DNA of 37,617 nucleotides. Origin: Thermoproteota archaeon (GTDB lineage Archaea; Korarchaeota; JAOZGF01; JAOZFZ01). Numbering within the stretch: position 1 is the stretch's first letter; the number at the start of each line of letters is the position of its first letter. Below, piece after piece: positions 25,039 to 34,528 of this stretch. A model generated the notes under the pieces. That model was not told where the DNA came from. It made no database searches and worked only from the letters and a program-made list of their open reading frames with translations. The stretch is taken from positions 1-37,617 of the forward strand of contig JAOZFL010000182.1 of NCBI GenBank assembly GCA_027491455.1. The letters run 5' to 3'. A program made the translations under genes and the position numbers.

Positions 25039-26445
25039 CTAGGCTTCTAAACGAATTCGCTCAGGGCCACGGTACTTCTTTATTAGGTCCTCAGTAATCC
25101 TGATTAACTCCTCAGTTGGGAATGTAGACAATAAGTCCCAGGCGATATCTAAAGTCCTCTCAATAGATCTATTCTCATAGAAACCCTGATTAACAAACTT
25201 CTTCTCAAACTCATTGGCGAATTCGAGATATCTCCGCTCTCTGCCACTAAGGCCTCTTTCGCCGATGATTCTAGCCAAATCCCTAGCCTTAACGCCTTCA
25301 GAATAAGCCAAGTAGAGCTGGTCACTAACACCTTTATGGTCCTCTCTGGTCTTACCTCTACCAATACCCTTCTGCATTAACCTTGAAAGAGAATCCAAGA
25401 CATTAATCGGAGGGTAGACTCCTTTTGCATCAAGTTCCCTACTAAAAACAATTTGCCCTTCAGTGATATAACCAGATAAATCTGGTACAGGATGGGTTAT
25501 GTCATCATCTTGCATCGTTAGGACGGGCATTTGGGTTATGGAGCCTTTTAAGCCTTTTACTCGGCCTGCACGTTCGTATATGGTGGCCAGATCTGTGTAT
25601 AAATAGCCTGGGTATCCTTTTCTACTTGGTACTTCTTCTCTTGCTGCACTTATTTCTCTCAGTGCTTCAGCATAGTTTGCCATGTCTGTGAGTATAACTA
25701 GGATATGCATCCCTTGGTCATATGCTAGGTATTCTGCCGCTGTTAAGGCTATTCTAGGTGTTATTATTCTCTCTATTGTTGGGTCGTTTGCTAGGTTTAG
25801 GTATACTACTGATCTTTCTAGGGCCCCTGTTTCTTGGAATTGACCCATGAAGAACCGGGCTTCTTCGTTTTTTATCCCCATTGCTGCGAAGACTAGGGCG
25901 AATTCTTCTTCTTTTCCTAGGATTGTTGCTTGCCTCGCTATTTGAGCTGCTAGTCGGTTGTGTGGTAAGCCTGCCCCTGAGAATATTGGTAATTTTTGTC
26001 CTCTGATTAATGAGTTCATGCCATCTATGGCTGATATCCCTGTTTGTATGAAATCCGTGGGGTATTCTCTTGCAGCAGGGTTTAACGGGGCTCCGTTTAT
26101 ATCTCTTTTATCTTCATACATGGGTTTCGGCCCTTTGTCTATAGGTTCTCCTATTCCGTTGAAGATTCTTCCTAGAAGTTCTGTTGAGACAGGTGTTTCC
26201 AGAGCTGTTCCTGTGAATCTAACTGAGAGTTTTTGAGTGTCCATTCCCTCTGTTTCTCCGAATATCTGGACAACTGCGTAGTTTTTAGCTGAGTCTAATA
26301 CTCTCCCCATTCTTGTGGATCCATCTGCCATGATTATTTCGACTACTTCGTCGTATCCTACATCAGTGATGTTTTCTATTATCATTAGGGAGCCCTTTAT
26401 TTCTTTTACTCCTACGTAGTGGAGACCAGCTGTTTCAATTGTCAT
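25039..26445 (-). CDS. atpB: A-type ATP synthase subunit B
   Basis: This is the non-catalytic nucleotide-binding subunit alternating with A in the hexameric head. The 468-residue product has an N-terminal beta barrel, [21 protein letters not shown] in the degenerate P-loop position, the [16 protein letters not shown] segment, the signature [30 protein letters not shown], and the C-terminal helical domain. The ATG lies five bases after GGTG and overlaps the atpA stop (ATGA). Confidence 0.96.
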   Translation of the reverse strand: MTIETAGLHYVGVKEIKGSLMIIENITDVGYDEVVEIIMADGSTRMGRVLDSAKNYAVVQIFGETEGMDTQKLSVRFTGTALETPVSTELLGRIFNGIGEPIDKGPKPMYEDKRDINGAPLNPAAREYPTDFIQTGISAIDGMNSLIRGQKLPIFSGAGLPHNRLAAQIARQATILGKEEEFALVFAAMGIKNEEARFFMGQFQETGALERSVVYLNLANDPTIERIITPRIALTAAEYLAYDQGMHILVILTDMANYAEALREISAAREEVPSRKGYPGYLYTDLATIYERAGRVKGLKGSITQMPVLTMQDDDITHPVPDLSGYITEGQIVFSRELDAKGVYPPINVLDSLSRLMQKGIGRGKTREDHKGVSDQLYLAYSEGVKARDLARIIGERGLSGRERRYLEFANEFEKKFVNQGFYENRSIERTLDIAWDLLSTFPTEELIRITEDLIKKYRGPERIRLEA

Positions 26446-29400
26446 ATGGTCACCTCTATCTTTGTTTCAAGTTCCTTTAACCTAGTCATTACTTTCTTCT
26501 CCGTGGTTTCTATTTCTTTTATTTCTTTTCTTTCTTTCATTCTTATTAGCTCAAATATTTCCTTTATTTTCCTTATTTCTTCGATGGGTGTTCCCTGCCT
26601 TACAAGTTCTCTAGCTTTTCTGTAGAAGTCCATTATTGTGTTAAGCATTTTTGCTTGTTTTTCAGGTAGACAGTAGGAGTCTATGGGGCTGAAGGCGTTT
26701 TGCATGAGGAATCCTTCTTTGACAACGTTGGCAGCTAGCAATGTGAGTTGCTGCTCGTCTGGTAGGGCGGCTTCTCCTATTATCCTAGCTATTTCCTCTA
26801 CTCTTTCTGCTTCTGTTAGGAGACTAAGCATTTCTTCTCTGTCGTCGTACCATGTTGGGAACTGCTTAATCCACCAGTCCTTAAGTATGTCTACGTATTT
26901 TGAGTAACTTACTATCCAATTTATGGCTGGAAAGTGTCTTCTGAATGCTAAATCTTTGTCTAGGGCCCAAAATACACTTATGAACCTCTTTGTATGCTGG
27001 GTGACCGGTTCTGAGAAATCTCCTCCCGGCGGCGAAACAGCCCCCATTATGGTGAGGGAACCTATCCAGTCTTTGCTACCCATCAGTTTTGCTCTTCCAG
27101 CTCTTTCATAGAATTCAGCTATTCTTGATGGAAGGTAGGCGGGAAATCCTCTTTCAGCAGGCATTTCCTCTAGTCTACCTGAAATTTCCCTGAGGGCTTC
27201 AGCCCACCTTGAAGTTGAATCTGCTACTAGGGCGACGTCGAAGCCTTGGTCTCTGTAGTATTCTCCTAGAGTTGCTCCTATGTATATACTTGCTTCTCTG
27301 GCTGCTACGGGCATGTTACTTGTATTTGCAATCATTATAGTTCTTTCAATCAATTTTTTACCGGTTCTAGGGTCTTCAAGCTCAGGAAACTCGGTTAATA
27401 CATCTGTCATTTCATTTCCTCTTTCACCGCAACCAACATAAATTATGACCTGTGCATCAGCCCATTTAGCTATTTGATGAAGCATAACTGTGTTATGTAG
27501 GAAAAATGGGCCTTCACCACCTATGAAGTTATGCTCCTCCGGTACTGTGAAGTCATAGACTATTGAGGGCCTATCTATAATTTTCTTTTTATCCACTCTG
27601 TCAATATAGACGTATTCAAGCATTTCTGCAACATACTTAAATCTCTTAAGCATGCTGTCCTCTATTTCTCCTAATGTTTCATACAGGGCTGAAACGATTT
27701 CCCTAAAGGTTTCCACTGTAGGTTTCTCTCCTAGTTTAATATAGTTGTTTATCTTTATCTTTCTTTTTCTAAGTTCTTTTTCAACTTTAAACTTTTTAAC
27801 GATGTAACTTAACATTTCTCTGTCCAGTGGAACCATGTCAACAGGGCAGCATCTCTCTTCTCCGTCTTCAATGTATCTTTTTATTTTTTCGAAAAATTTG
27901 TGTCCTTCAATGTTCGGCATAACGTTCAACAGCTTTTTCAGGTTTCTTTTTCCTTCTATAAATATTCTGTAATATCCTTTCTGTCTTCTCATTCTGTATA
28001 GTATTCCGAATCTTGTGAGAAGATAGGATAAGTCAATCCACATTTCTTTGCTTGCAGTGCCTATTTCCAAAGTGTACTTGTAGAATGTTCCATCCCCTAA
28101 GATATAACCCTTCAGAAAAGCCGCTGAAATGGGCTGTTTCGAAATTTTAATGGCTTCAGGTATTTTGCACTTCTCGGATTTCCTTTTTTTAGGTATCCCT
28201 AAGTTCTCCAGAAGTTTAACAAGTAAGCTGTTATGTATAACTACATATTTAACAGTCCTTTCTTCTCCAAAGGCTGAATTTAGATTGAAAAGTTTTAAAC
28301 AAAGCTTCCTAAACCTTTCAAGCAAAGCTTTGTCGTTATTGAAGAAATAAACGGATCGCTCTCCTTTTATCATCCCATCTGAAAGCAATAAACCTATAAA
28401 CTCAGCGAATTCTTCATTTAAATTTTCAGGTATTTTTAAAGGTTCACTTGTAGTTTCAGATTTGAAAACCATTGATTTAAGTTTTCCACCTGAAATGCTA
28501 CATAGCTTCTCGATAAACTCTGCGGTTGGATTTGTTCTTCTATGATAGTAGTTCATCAAGGTACCATAGTTTATTTTAAGTTTTTCTGCGATTTTTGACA
28601 AAGTCTCTCTTTCTCTCAGTTTATCTATCATCTTAACCATTTTATTTAACAGGTCTTCATCCTTCACTCTAACATTTTTCGGTAGGTAAGGTAATATCCC
28701 AACTTCTGAACCTTCATGTGGTATAAGCCTAGGGGCAACTATGTAGTCCCCCTCCTCCACTTTTCCGGCTGGGATCTCCCTAACTGTGAGATCTTTGTTG
28801 AAAATGAAGAGCTTATGACTGGGGGTTACCTTCACGCTTCTCCCGCTTCTAGTCCTGATTTCTATGAGTTTATCGGTGTAGCCTTGATAATTTAGAGTCG
28901 CAGTGCTCTCCTCTATTCTTCCATTTCTCAGAGAGTAAAGCTTGTATGGTTCTGAGGGGTTAATGAAACATTCGTATCCATCATTTATAAACACTCCTCT
29001 TTCAGCAGATGCTTCAAAAAGCTTTTCAATAGGTTTAACACCTCCATTTTTCAGGAGGACCGGGGTATCTGGACTTATACACTTCCCTGTCCCGAATCCT
29101 CCTGGTATAGCCGCTGTTCCCCCTTTAGGTATGGGGAAAACAGTGTCTATTATTCTTTGCCCTGTGAGTAGGGGTTCTGTTAATCTTAGCCTTTCCTTCA
29201 CAGGTCTTGGGACCCTGACAGGCCATTCCTGCTTCATGTAAAGTTCTCTTTTCTCTCCTTCAGGTGTTTTAATTATCCCTATGGGTTCCTCGATGGTATG
29301 TTTTCCCTCTGTTACCTCTAATATTTCTCCCCTGAGGTTTAGTGGGACGAGGACTCTGTGTAGGATGATGCTTGTCTCCTGGACAGTCCCTATTATGTCT

Positions 29401-29798
29401 CCTCCTCGAACCTTTTCTCCTTCACTCACAGCAGAAGTGAACTCCCATTTTTTCCCCCTTGAAAGGGGGGCAGCAGTTACACCTCTCCTTATCATGTACC
29501 CTGTTTTTTCTCTAATTGCTTCCAGGGGTCTTTGAATGCCATCGAAGACCATTCCTATGAGGCCGGGTCCTAGTTCAGCTCTTAAGGGTTTACCGGTCCT
29601 GTAAACATTTTCACCTGGTTTTATGCCGCTTGTGCTTTCATAGACCTGTATAACAGCTTTCGTCCCTGTTAAACGGATGATTTCCCCTATTAGTTTTTCT
29701 TCCCCTACATGGACGACTTCCCCTATTTCTGAGCCATACATATTTTCAGCCCATACAACGGGGCCTGAAACTCTTTCTATTACCCCTATTTCCATCAT
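26442..29798 (-). CDS. atpA: A-type ATP synthase catalytic subunit A with intein
   Basis: This is the catalytic subunit of the ATP synthase head. The reading frame encodes 1118 residues, of which 240-769 are an intein. The ligated extein would be 588 residues, the normal size. Extein signatures are the beta-barrel start [11 protein letters not shown], the bulge region, and a Walker A of GGFGTGK joined after splicing to [52 protein letters not shown] and [20 protein letters not shown] follow. Activity depends on splicing, because the P-loop is split between Lys239 and the Thr that follows the intein. The ATG lies eight bases after GGTG, 13 bases beyond the atpE stop. Confidence 0.96.
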   Translation of the reverse strand: MMEIGVIERVSGPVVWAENMYGSEIGEVVHVGEEKLIGEIIRLTGTKAVIQVYESTSGIKPGENVYRTGKPLRAELGPGLIGMVFDGIQRPLEAIREKTGYMIRRGVTAAPLSRGKKWEFTSAVSEGEKVRGGDIIGTVQETSIILHRVLVPLNLRGEILEVTEGKHTIEEPIGIIKTPEGEKRELYMKQEWPVRVPRPVKERLRLTEPLLTGQRIIDTVFPIPKGGTAAIPGGFGTGKCISPDTPVLLKNGGVKPIEKLFEASAERGVFINDGYECFINPSEPYKLYSLRNGRIEESTATLNYQGYTDKLIEIRTRSGRSVKVTPSHKLFIFNKDLTVREIPAGKVEEGDYIVAPRLIPHEGSEVGILPYLPKNVRVKDEDLLNKMVKMIDKLRERETLSKIAEKLKINYGTLMNYYHRRTNPTAEFIEKLCSISGGKLKSMVFKSETTSEPLKIPENLNEEFAEFIGLLLSDGMIKGERSVYFFNNDKALLERFRKLCLKLFNLNSAFGEERTVKYVVIHNSLLVKLLENLGIPKKRKSEKCKIPEAIKISKQPISAAFLKGYILGDGTFYKYTLEIGTASKEMWIDLSYLLTRFGILYRMRRQKGYYRIFIEGKRNLKKLLNVMPNIEGHKFFEKIKRYIEDGEERCCPVDMVPLDREMLSYIVKKFKVEKELRKRKIKINNYIKLGEKPTVETFREIVSALYETLGEIEDSMLKRFKYVAEMLEYVYIDRVDKKKIIDRPSIVYDFTVPEEHNFIGGEGPFFLHNTVMLHQIAKWADAQVIIYVGCGERGNEMTDVLTEFPELEDPRTGKKLIERTIMIANTSNMPVAAREASIYIGATLGEYYRDQGFDVALVADSTSRWAEALREISGRLEEMPAERGFPAYLPSRIAEFYERAGRAKLMGSKDWIGSLTIMGAVSPPGGDFSEPVTQHTKRFISVFWALDKDLAFRRHFPAINWIVSYSKYVDILKDWWIKQFPTWYDDREEMLSLLTEAERVEEIARIIGEAALPDEQQLTLLAANVVKEGFLMQNAFSPIDSYCLPEKQAKMLNTIMDFYRKARELVRQGTPIEEIRKIKEIFELIRMKERKEIKEIETTEKKVMTRLKELETKIEVTI
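27492..29081 (-). mobile_element. Intein in AtpA with LAGLIDADG endonuclease
   Basis: A 530-residue self-splicing intein between Lys239 and Thr770 of the AtpA precursor, inside Walker A. Splicing blocks are clear. Block A starts [14 protein letters not shown] with Cys1. Block B is [13 protein letters not shown] with the TxxH motif. Block F/G ends [13 protein letters not shown]...FFLHN with the penultimate His and terminal Asn, and Thr is the +1 residue. The homing endonuclease has two LAGLIDADG helices, FIGLLLSDG (about 467-475) and [10 protein letters not shown] (about 561-570). A helix-turn-helix-like segment (about 396-430, [19 protein letters not shown]) lies between block B and the endonuclease. 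All splicing residues appear intact. Confidence 0.96.
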
Positions 29799-29811
29799 TT
29801 AACCGACACCT

Positions 29812-30432
29812 TTACCCATATATGTTTTTGAGTATAATGTTTCTTAGATCTTCTTTCATAGATTTCACTCTGGCCTCTATTGTGTTTATGAGGATTCTTC
29901 CACCGTTAGGTGTCTTCATGGTGTAGCCTCCAATGGTTTTGATGGGTGGGCCAAGGGTTAGTTTGATGTTTAAGCTATTCTCCCTTAGTTTCTCAGATAT
30001 CTTTTTCAAGCCTTCTCTTTCAAGCCAAGCTCTGTCTTCCTCATTGGCTGAAATTACTGCTTCATGATGGTTGAGGTTTTTAAGCGAGTCGATGATCCAT
30101 GAAACCATGGTTTCCCTGTATTTTTCCCTTTTAGAGCTTATTACTTCGGGTATTTTGTTCATTGTCTCGTTGATTAGGCTATTGACGATTTTTTCTCTCT
30201 CAGCTAGGTATCTTCTTTTCTCATTGAGGGTTATGAGGGCAACTTCAGCCTTTGTCCTTTCCCTTGCTTCTTCCAAAATTCTTTTCTTGCTTATATCCCT
30301 TATTTTCTCTGCTTCTGCTTCTGCTCTTCTCAATATATCACTTGCTTTCTCCTTTGCCTCCTTTAAAATCTGATTTACTTCTTGCTTAACTGATGATTCA
30401 ATCTCTTTGAGCAGAGGTTTCAAGGTTTCCAT
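29812..30432 (-). CDS. atpE: A-type ATP synthase subunit E (peripheral stalk)
   Basis: Peripheral stalk subunit that pairs with H. The 206-residue protein has a long N-terminal coiled coil (EVNQILKEAKEKASDILRRA and on to about residue 100). A globular C-terminal domain ends in PNGGRILINTIEARVKSMKEDLRNIILKNIYG, typical of the E family. The ATG overlaps the atpH stop by one base (TAATG) and has GGAGG upstream. Confidence 0.92.
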   Translation of the reverse strand: METLKPLLKEIESSVKQEVNQILKEAKEKASDILRRAEAEAEKIRDISKKRILEEARERTKAEVALITLNEKRRYLAEREKIVNSLINETMNKIPEVISSKREKYRETMVSWIIDSLKNLNHHEAVISANEEDRAWLEREGLKKISEKLRENSLNIKLTLGPPIKTIGGYTMKTPNGGRILINTIEARVKSMKEDLRNIILKNIYG

Positions 30433-30752
30433 TAAACACTACCTCCCAAAATCTCACTTATTAGTTTACTCAGAATCCCTTCTCTTTTCTCCTCGAGTTT
30501 CTTTTTTATTTTAGCTATTTTATTGTCTGTTTCCCTTTTTATTTGTTCTATGTGTTCTTTGGCTACTTCTTCGAGTTTCCTTACTTCATCCGTGAACTCG
30601 GTTTTCTTTGCATCTTCAACTATTGCCTTTGCCTTTCTTTTCGCTTCACCCATTATCTCTTCAGCTTCACTTTTAGCTCTCTCTATTTCAGCTATAAACT
30701 TTTCCTCTTCAGATATTAAATGTTCTATTTCCCTGAAGCTTACTTCTGCCAT
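30432..30752 (-). CDS. atpH: A-type ATP synthase subunit H (peripheral stalk)
   Basis: A 106-residue, almost fully charged coiled-coil protein (EEEKFIAEIERAKSEAEEIM; EAKRKAKAIVEDAKK) that forms the peripheral stalk with E. A short C-terminal helix, ILSKLISEILGG, follows the coil. It overlaps atpF by one base. GGTG lies eight bases before the ATG. Confidence 0.88.
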   Translation of the reverse strand: MAEVSFREIEHLISEEEKFIAEIERAKSEAEEIMGEAKRKAKAIVEDAKKTEFTDEVRKLEEVAKEHIEQIKRETDNKIAKIKKKLEEKREGILSKLISEILGGSV

Positions 30753-31072
30753 TAAAGCTTCACCTCAGCTCCAACAGCTGTACTAATTAAATCTGTAAGT
30801 TCCTTCCTCCTTAAACCTCTGGATCCCTTGAAGGACGATGCGATGATGATCAGTGGTATAACCCTTTTCTCATCCTCTCTTATCCTCCTCCTTTCTTTCT
30901 CCAAGGAAAGAGCATCTTCTTCACTTAGAATTATCGCCCCGAAATTTTTGTCGTTTATCAAGTTTTTAAAGACCCTCCTCAGTTCATCTCTGTCCTTTAC
31001 AGGGAAGCCGATTGCTCCTGCCAACATAAAAGCTGCAACCCAGTGTTCATCGCCTACCACGGCTACTTTCAA
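30752..31072 (-). CDS. atpF: A-type ATP synthase subunit F
   Basis: Small Rossmann-like subunit bound to the central shaft D. The 106-residue product starts MKVAVVGDEHWVAAFMLAGA and has NFGAIILSEEDA and VIPLIIIASSFKGSRG, matching the F family. The start is TTG with GGTG seven bases upstream. It is the first gene of the F-H-E-A-B transcript. The preceding leader carries an inverted repeat. Confidence 0.92.
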   Translation of the reverse strand: MKVAVVGDEHWVAAFMLAGAIGFPVKDRDELRRVFKNLINDKNFGAIILSEEDALSLEKERRRIREDEKRVIPLIIIASSFKGSRGLRRKELTDLISTAVGAEVKL

Positions 31073-31110
31073 TTAGCTTCACCCATCAAATGTGCATCCA
31101 GTGGATATCT

Positions 31111-31148
31111 GAACCGCTAATAGCTGCTAAATTATCTTTAAGCGGTTC
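31111..31148 (-). repeat. Inverted repeat in atpF leader
   Basis: GAACCGCT at 31111-31118 and AGCGGTTC at 31141-31148 are perfect 8-base inverted copies 22 bases apart. They lie 39-76 bases before the atpF start. In RNA they would form a GC-containing hairpin in the leader of the ATPase transcript, if transcription starts upstream of 31148. As DNA they could be an operator. Confidence 0.45.
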
Positions 31149-31672
31149 CAATATAAACCTAGAACAAAATAAATAAATATGTTTTCAAATTTTTAAAGTT
31201 AAATAATCTACCTCAAAGCTGATTTCCTATGCTTAAATTTCTTCAATTTTAAAGGTAATTTACCTTTTAGGATGGCCCGGCATATCTCTAAAGGAAATGA
31301 AGACTTAGTTTACTTCATCACGCGGCCTCGCTCAACCTTGTTTTACATGAGATGCAAAGCTTCATGAAGAAGCCTTGAAATACCTTGTTTGTTTTTCAGA
31401 AGCCAGAAGAGAATCCTTGTTGCTTCATAAGAAGCCTCGAGTTGATGATCCTAAGGGAAATGTATTTACAACTGCATTTAGGTTTGTCCCTTGAACTACC
31501 CCTTTAATAAGTGGTTTATCTTGAGCGTGGTTGATTTATTAGCTGAGGTTTTTTGAAATTTAACATCTTTAAAGCAAAATTCATGAGGTTTTCTGTATAA
31601 AAATTGTTCAGTTAAAATAGGCCTGCTCGGTATCTTTTATCTTTTTAAAGAAAGATTTTTAAAGTATCTATA

Positions 31673-31689
31673 TAAGTATTTTATACTTA
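31673..31689. promoter_or_regulatory. Inverted repeat before thiR-like gene
   Basis: TAAGTAT-TTT-ATACTTA is a 7-3-7 inverted repeat overlapping the TATA-like TATATAAG at about 31669-31676. It lies 38-54 bases before the start codon of the HTH-ThiN gene. The position suits an autoregulatory operator, which is inference. Confidence 0.45.
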
Positions 31690-31726
31690 ACTTGATTTCG
31701 CAAATTTTAAAAAATAGTTTGGATTT

Positions 31727-32665
31727 TTGAGGGCTACTAAGTTGAGACCCCCATGTGAAGTTTTCGTGAAGGAAATTCTGCCTGAGCTTAGAACAGTTGT
31801 TGTGCAGAGGCTTGCAAGGGAGTACAATATGAAGCAAGTGGAGATAGCTCAGAGAATAGGGATAACTCAAGCCGCGGTAAGTCAGTATTTGTCAAGGAAT
31901 GAGCGATCTAGCTTGGACATAAGAACACTAGAGTTAGCGAACAGTTTAGCTGATTTCATAGTTTCTCAGAGGATCAGCGCCTGGGAAATCATGAAAAGGG
32001 TTTGTAACATATGCGGTGATTTAAGGAACAGAAAAACACTTTGCGAGGCGCATGTGACTCTTTATTCTGCTTTAAAGGATCTTGAACATTGCATATGCCC
32101 TGAGGCGACTCCTCCAAAGGATATCAGACCTGATAAATATGACGTTCTGATGAAAATGACTGATGCTGTTTATCTATTGGAGAACTCGGCATTTACCTAT
32201 AAATTGGTGCCTGAGGTAAGGATGAACATAGTGATGGCCGTTAAAGGTGCTGAAGACATAAAAGACATAGCAGCTGTCCCGGGTAGGTTAACTGTGATCA
32301 GAAACAAGGTTAAAGGCCTTGAAAAACCCAGGTTCGGGGCTTCAAAACATCTTTCAAGAGTTATCTTGGCTTACATGAAACATAGACCTGAGTTCGCAGC
32401 CTGTATAAATATTAGGAACACAGAGAACATAAGAAAGACTATCAAGAAATTGGGCTTCAAGTTAGCTGAAATCGACGAAGAAAAACTGAGCGTTGAAAAC
32501 AGGGAAAGAGATCTCTTAAGGGAAATAGAAATGGTTGCAGCTGAACAGAAAGTAGACGCCGTGGCTGATCCAGGGGGGAGATACATAGAGCCAGTGATCT
32601 ACTTGTTTGGGGTTGACGCTGAAGATGTTGCTAGGAAAGCGATCAGGATAGCTGATAAACTATGA
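31727..32665 (+). CDS. thiR: HTH-ThiN regulator (ThiR-type)
   Basis: A 312-residue protein with an N-terminal XRE-type HTH (about 24-62, EYNMKQVEIAQRIGITQAAVSQYLSR). A cysteine-bearing linker (CNICGDLRNRKTLC, about 92-105, then CICPE) follows. The C-terminus is a ThiN domain (about 150-312) with PRFGASKHLSRVIL and ADPGGRYIEPVIYLFG. ThiN alone is a thiamine-phosphate synthase. Fused to HTH it forms the archaeal thiamine regulator ThiR, which is the most likely role here. The start is TTG 31727 with no clear ribosome-binding site. No thiamine pathway gene lies beside it. Its end overlaps the convergent oxidoreductase gene by six bases. Confidence 0.85.
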   Translation: MRATKLRPPCEVFVKEILPELRTVVVQRLAREYNMKQVEIAQRIGITQAAVSQYLSRNERSSLDIRTLELANSLADFIVSQRISAWEIMKRVCNICGDLRNRKTLCEAHVTLYSALKDLEHCICPEATPPKDIRPDKYDVLMKMTDAVYLLENSAFTYKLVPEVRMNIVMAVKGAEDIKDIAAVPGRLTVIRNKVKGLEKPRFGASKHLSRVILAYMKHRPEFAACINIRNTENIRKTIKKLGFKLAEIDEEKLSVENRERDLLREIEMVAAEQKVDAVADPGGRYIEPVIYLFGVDAEDVARKAIRIADKL

Positions 32666-33988
32666 ACACTTCACTCTTGAAGCTAGTGCTTCACATGTAA
32701 TCTTTAGCGGGTGTCTAAGGGTTGAAAGGGGTGGGCAGTATGAAAACTCAACGTCGTCAATCTCAGCTACGTTAATTTTTTTCCTAATCAAGAAGCCGCC
32801 TAGATTTATTATTTCAGATACGTCTGAGCCTATGGCTTGGATGCCTAGGATTTTTCCTTCTCTATTGGCTAAAACCTTTACCTGTGTAGGGGTCTTTGAG
32901 AAAATTTTTTCCCGTGTATACCCTCTGTATTTAAAGGAAATTGTTTTTATGCCTAGTTTTTTGGCTTCTACACCTGTGAGACCAACTGCACCATACTCTA
33001 AACCGAATGCATGGCTTATGAAAGCTGGTAAAGCCCCCTTATAAATGGCTTTTCCACCCGCCGAGTTTATTCCAGCTACTTTTCCCTCTTCATAGGAGGT
33101 AGTTGCAAGCATCCAAGATCCTTTTATCCCTGTCAGGAAATGTTTTGACTCTGCACAGTCCCCAGCTGCATAAATATCTTCTATGTTTGTCTCCATTCTT
33201 TCATTTACATCTATTCCCTTGTTCCTGCCTAAAGATATATTTGTCTCCTCAACTAATTGAACATTTGGCTTCACCCCGGTTGAAAGCAAAACCATGTCTG
33301 TTTTGATTTCCCCCTTGTCAGTTACAACTCCTTCAACCTTTTCCTCACCCATGATTTCCTCTACTCTTGTTTCTAACATAACTTTAACTCTGTTTTCTTC
33401 AGCTGCCATCTTCAGCGTTTCAGCTAGATCCCTGTCAAGTCTCCCTGGAAGTAGAGAGTTCATTATTTCAATCAATGTTACATTTAAACCTCTCTTCCTG
33501 AATGCAAAAGCAGTTTCCACACCTATCGCCCCTCCTCCTATGATTACTGCGTTGCTAGCTTCCTCTAAGCAAGCGTTGACCTCTAAGCAGTCTTCCAAGG
33601 TGTGAAGAGTGAATACTCTCCTTAAATTCGTCCCTGATATCGGGGGAATAAAGGGTTTGCTTCCTGTAGCGATCACAAGTTTACTGTATCTCAGTTTCAT
33701 CTTGCCGTTTAAAGTTGAAACTTGAACCACTTTATTTTCAGGGTCTATTTTCTCAGCTCTACTCCCCCTGAAGAAATGAATTCTTTCCTTCATAGAGTAA
33801 TCTTCTTTCACCAAGGATTCCGGTAATTTTAAGTTGTAAGCTATTACGTAAGGCATTAGACATGGATGAAAGATCCCCTTTTCTTTACTGTCGACCACAA
33901 CGACTTCCGCTTCTCTGTTTGTCATCATAGTGTAACGAGCTGCTGCTGAACCTGCTGTTCCATAACCTACTATCAATATTTTCTTCAA
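32660..33988 (-). CDS. FAD/NAD(P)-dependent disulfide reductase or NADH oxidase
   Basis: Member of the pyridine nucleotide-disulfide oxidoreductase family, closest in layout to NADH oxidase/CoA-disulfide reductase. The 442-residue product has an FAD Rossmann motif (ILIVGYGTAGSAAA) and one redox Cys near residue 43 in FHPCLMPYV. ATGSKP, a second NAD-binding motif (VIIGGGAIGVETA) and the FAD-phosphate motif IEDIYAAGDCAE follow. The C-terminal dimerisation domain contains FSYCPPLS. The single-Cys pattern fits the NOX/CoADR subgroup, though the exact substrate cannot be read. TTG 33988 has GGTG exactly seven bases upstream. Confidence 0.85.
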   Translation of the reverse strand: MKKILIVGYGTAGSAAARYTMMTNREAEVVVVDSKEKGIFHPCLMPYVIAYNLKLPESLVKEDYSMKERIHFFRGSRAEKIDPENKVVQVSTLNGKMKLRYSKLVIATGSKPFIPPISGTNLRRVFTLHTLEDCLEVNACLEEASNAVIIGGGAIGVETAFAFRKRGLNVTLIEIMNSLLPGRLDRDLAETLKMAAEENRVKVMLETRVEEIMGEEKVEGVVTDKGEIKTDMVLLSTGVKPNVQLVEETNISLGRNKGIDVNERMETNIEDIYAAGDCAESKHFLTGIKGSWMLATTSYEEGKVAGINSAGGKAIYKGALPAFISHAFGLEYGAVGLTGVEAKKLGIKTISFKYRGYTREKIFSKTPTQVKVLANREGKILGIQAIGSDVSEIINLGGFLIRKKINVAEIDDVEFSYCPPLSTLRHPLKITCEALASRVKCS

Positions 33989-34030
33989 TTCGTTTCACCT
34001 GTCAATCAACGCACAAGGACCTTAACAGGG

Positions 34031-34528
34031 TTAGTAGGGTCTATCTTTTATCTTTAAAGAGTAAGCCAATAGGTTCCCTATTAGATGAGAGATAGGTGTA
34101 ACTATTAAACCAGTGAGGAAGATCTCTATTTCTAAATCATAAGCGATCGAGAAAAACAGAGAGGCAAAAAGATAGAAATCTAATTGATCAAGTAGGGGGG
34201 CGGGTTCTCCTCTTTCAAGCTTAAGCCTCCTCTTCAAGAAAGAAGCGAAGATGTCGCCTAATATGGATCCTGAAGCCAAGGTTAACCCCTCCCCTAATCC
34301 GCAAAGCAGGAAACCCACAACTCCCCCAAAGAGAAACCCTCCTATGGCCCCCCTGAAGGTTTTCCCGTCTCCTAGAAGTCTTCTTCCATCTATAAACCTT
34401 TTTCCCAGGTCTAAAGGTTTTCCTCCTCCCAGCAACAAGGCGAAGCTGTTCGCAACGTACATAGGAGCGAGAAAACAGAAAACCTCGTATATAAACCCCC
34501 ATGGATAATAGTTAGTGGAAGTCGTCAA
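34031..34528 (-). CDS. carS: CDP-archaeol synthase CarS
   Basis: A membrane enzyme that transfers CMP from CTP to digeranylgeranylglyceryl phosphate in archaeal phospholipid synthesis. The 165-residue protein has about five membrane segments and the family motifs DLGKRFIDGRRLLGDGKTFRG, SGSILGDIFASFLKRRL and PAPLLDQLDFYLFASL. The start is TTG 34528, inside the end of tgtA (17-base overlap), so the pair is probably one transcript. It lies 42 bases before the flavoprotein gene. Confidence 0.9.
   Translation of the reverse strand: MTTSTNYYPWGFIYEVFCFLAPMYVANSFALLLGGGKPLDLGKRFIDGRRLLGDGKTFRGAIGGFLFGGVVGFLLCGLGEGLTLASGSILGDIFASFLKRRLKLERGEPAPLLDQLDFYLFASLFFSIAYDLEIEIFLTGLIVTPISHLIGNLLAYSLKIKDRPY

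Larger units (their letters stand above)
31073..31726. other. Gap between ATPase and thiR, with promoters and repeats
   Basis: No intact gene is seen in these 650 bases. They contain the ATPase promoter and leader, with AT-rich TATA-like sequence around 31163-31185 on the minus strand. An 8-1-8 inverted repeat AAAGGTAA-T-TTACCTTT lies at 31251-31267. A partial direct repeat of about 18 bases (CTTCATgAAGAAGCCT near 31359 and CTTCATaAGAAGCCT near 31423) is also present. A minus-strand 34-codon open frame reads HQLEASYEATRILFWLLKNK and may be a coding relic, but the support is weak. Confidence 0.5.
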
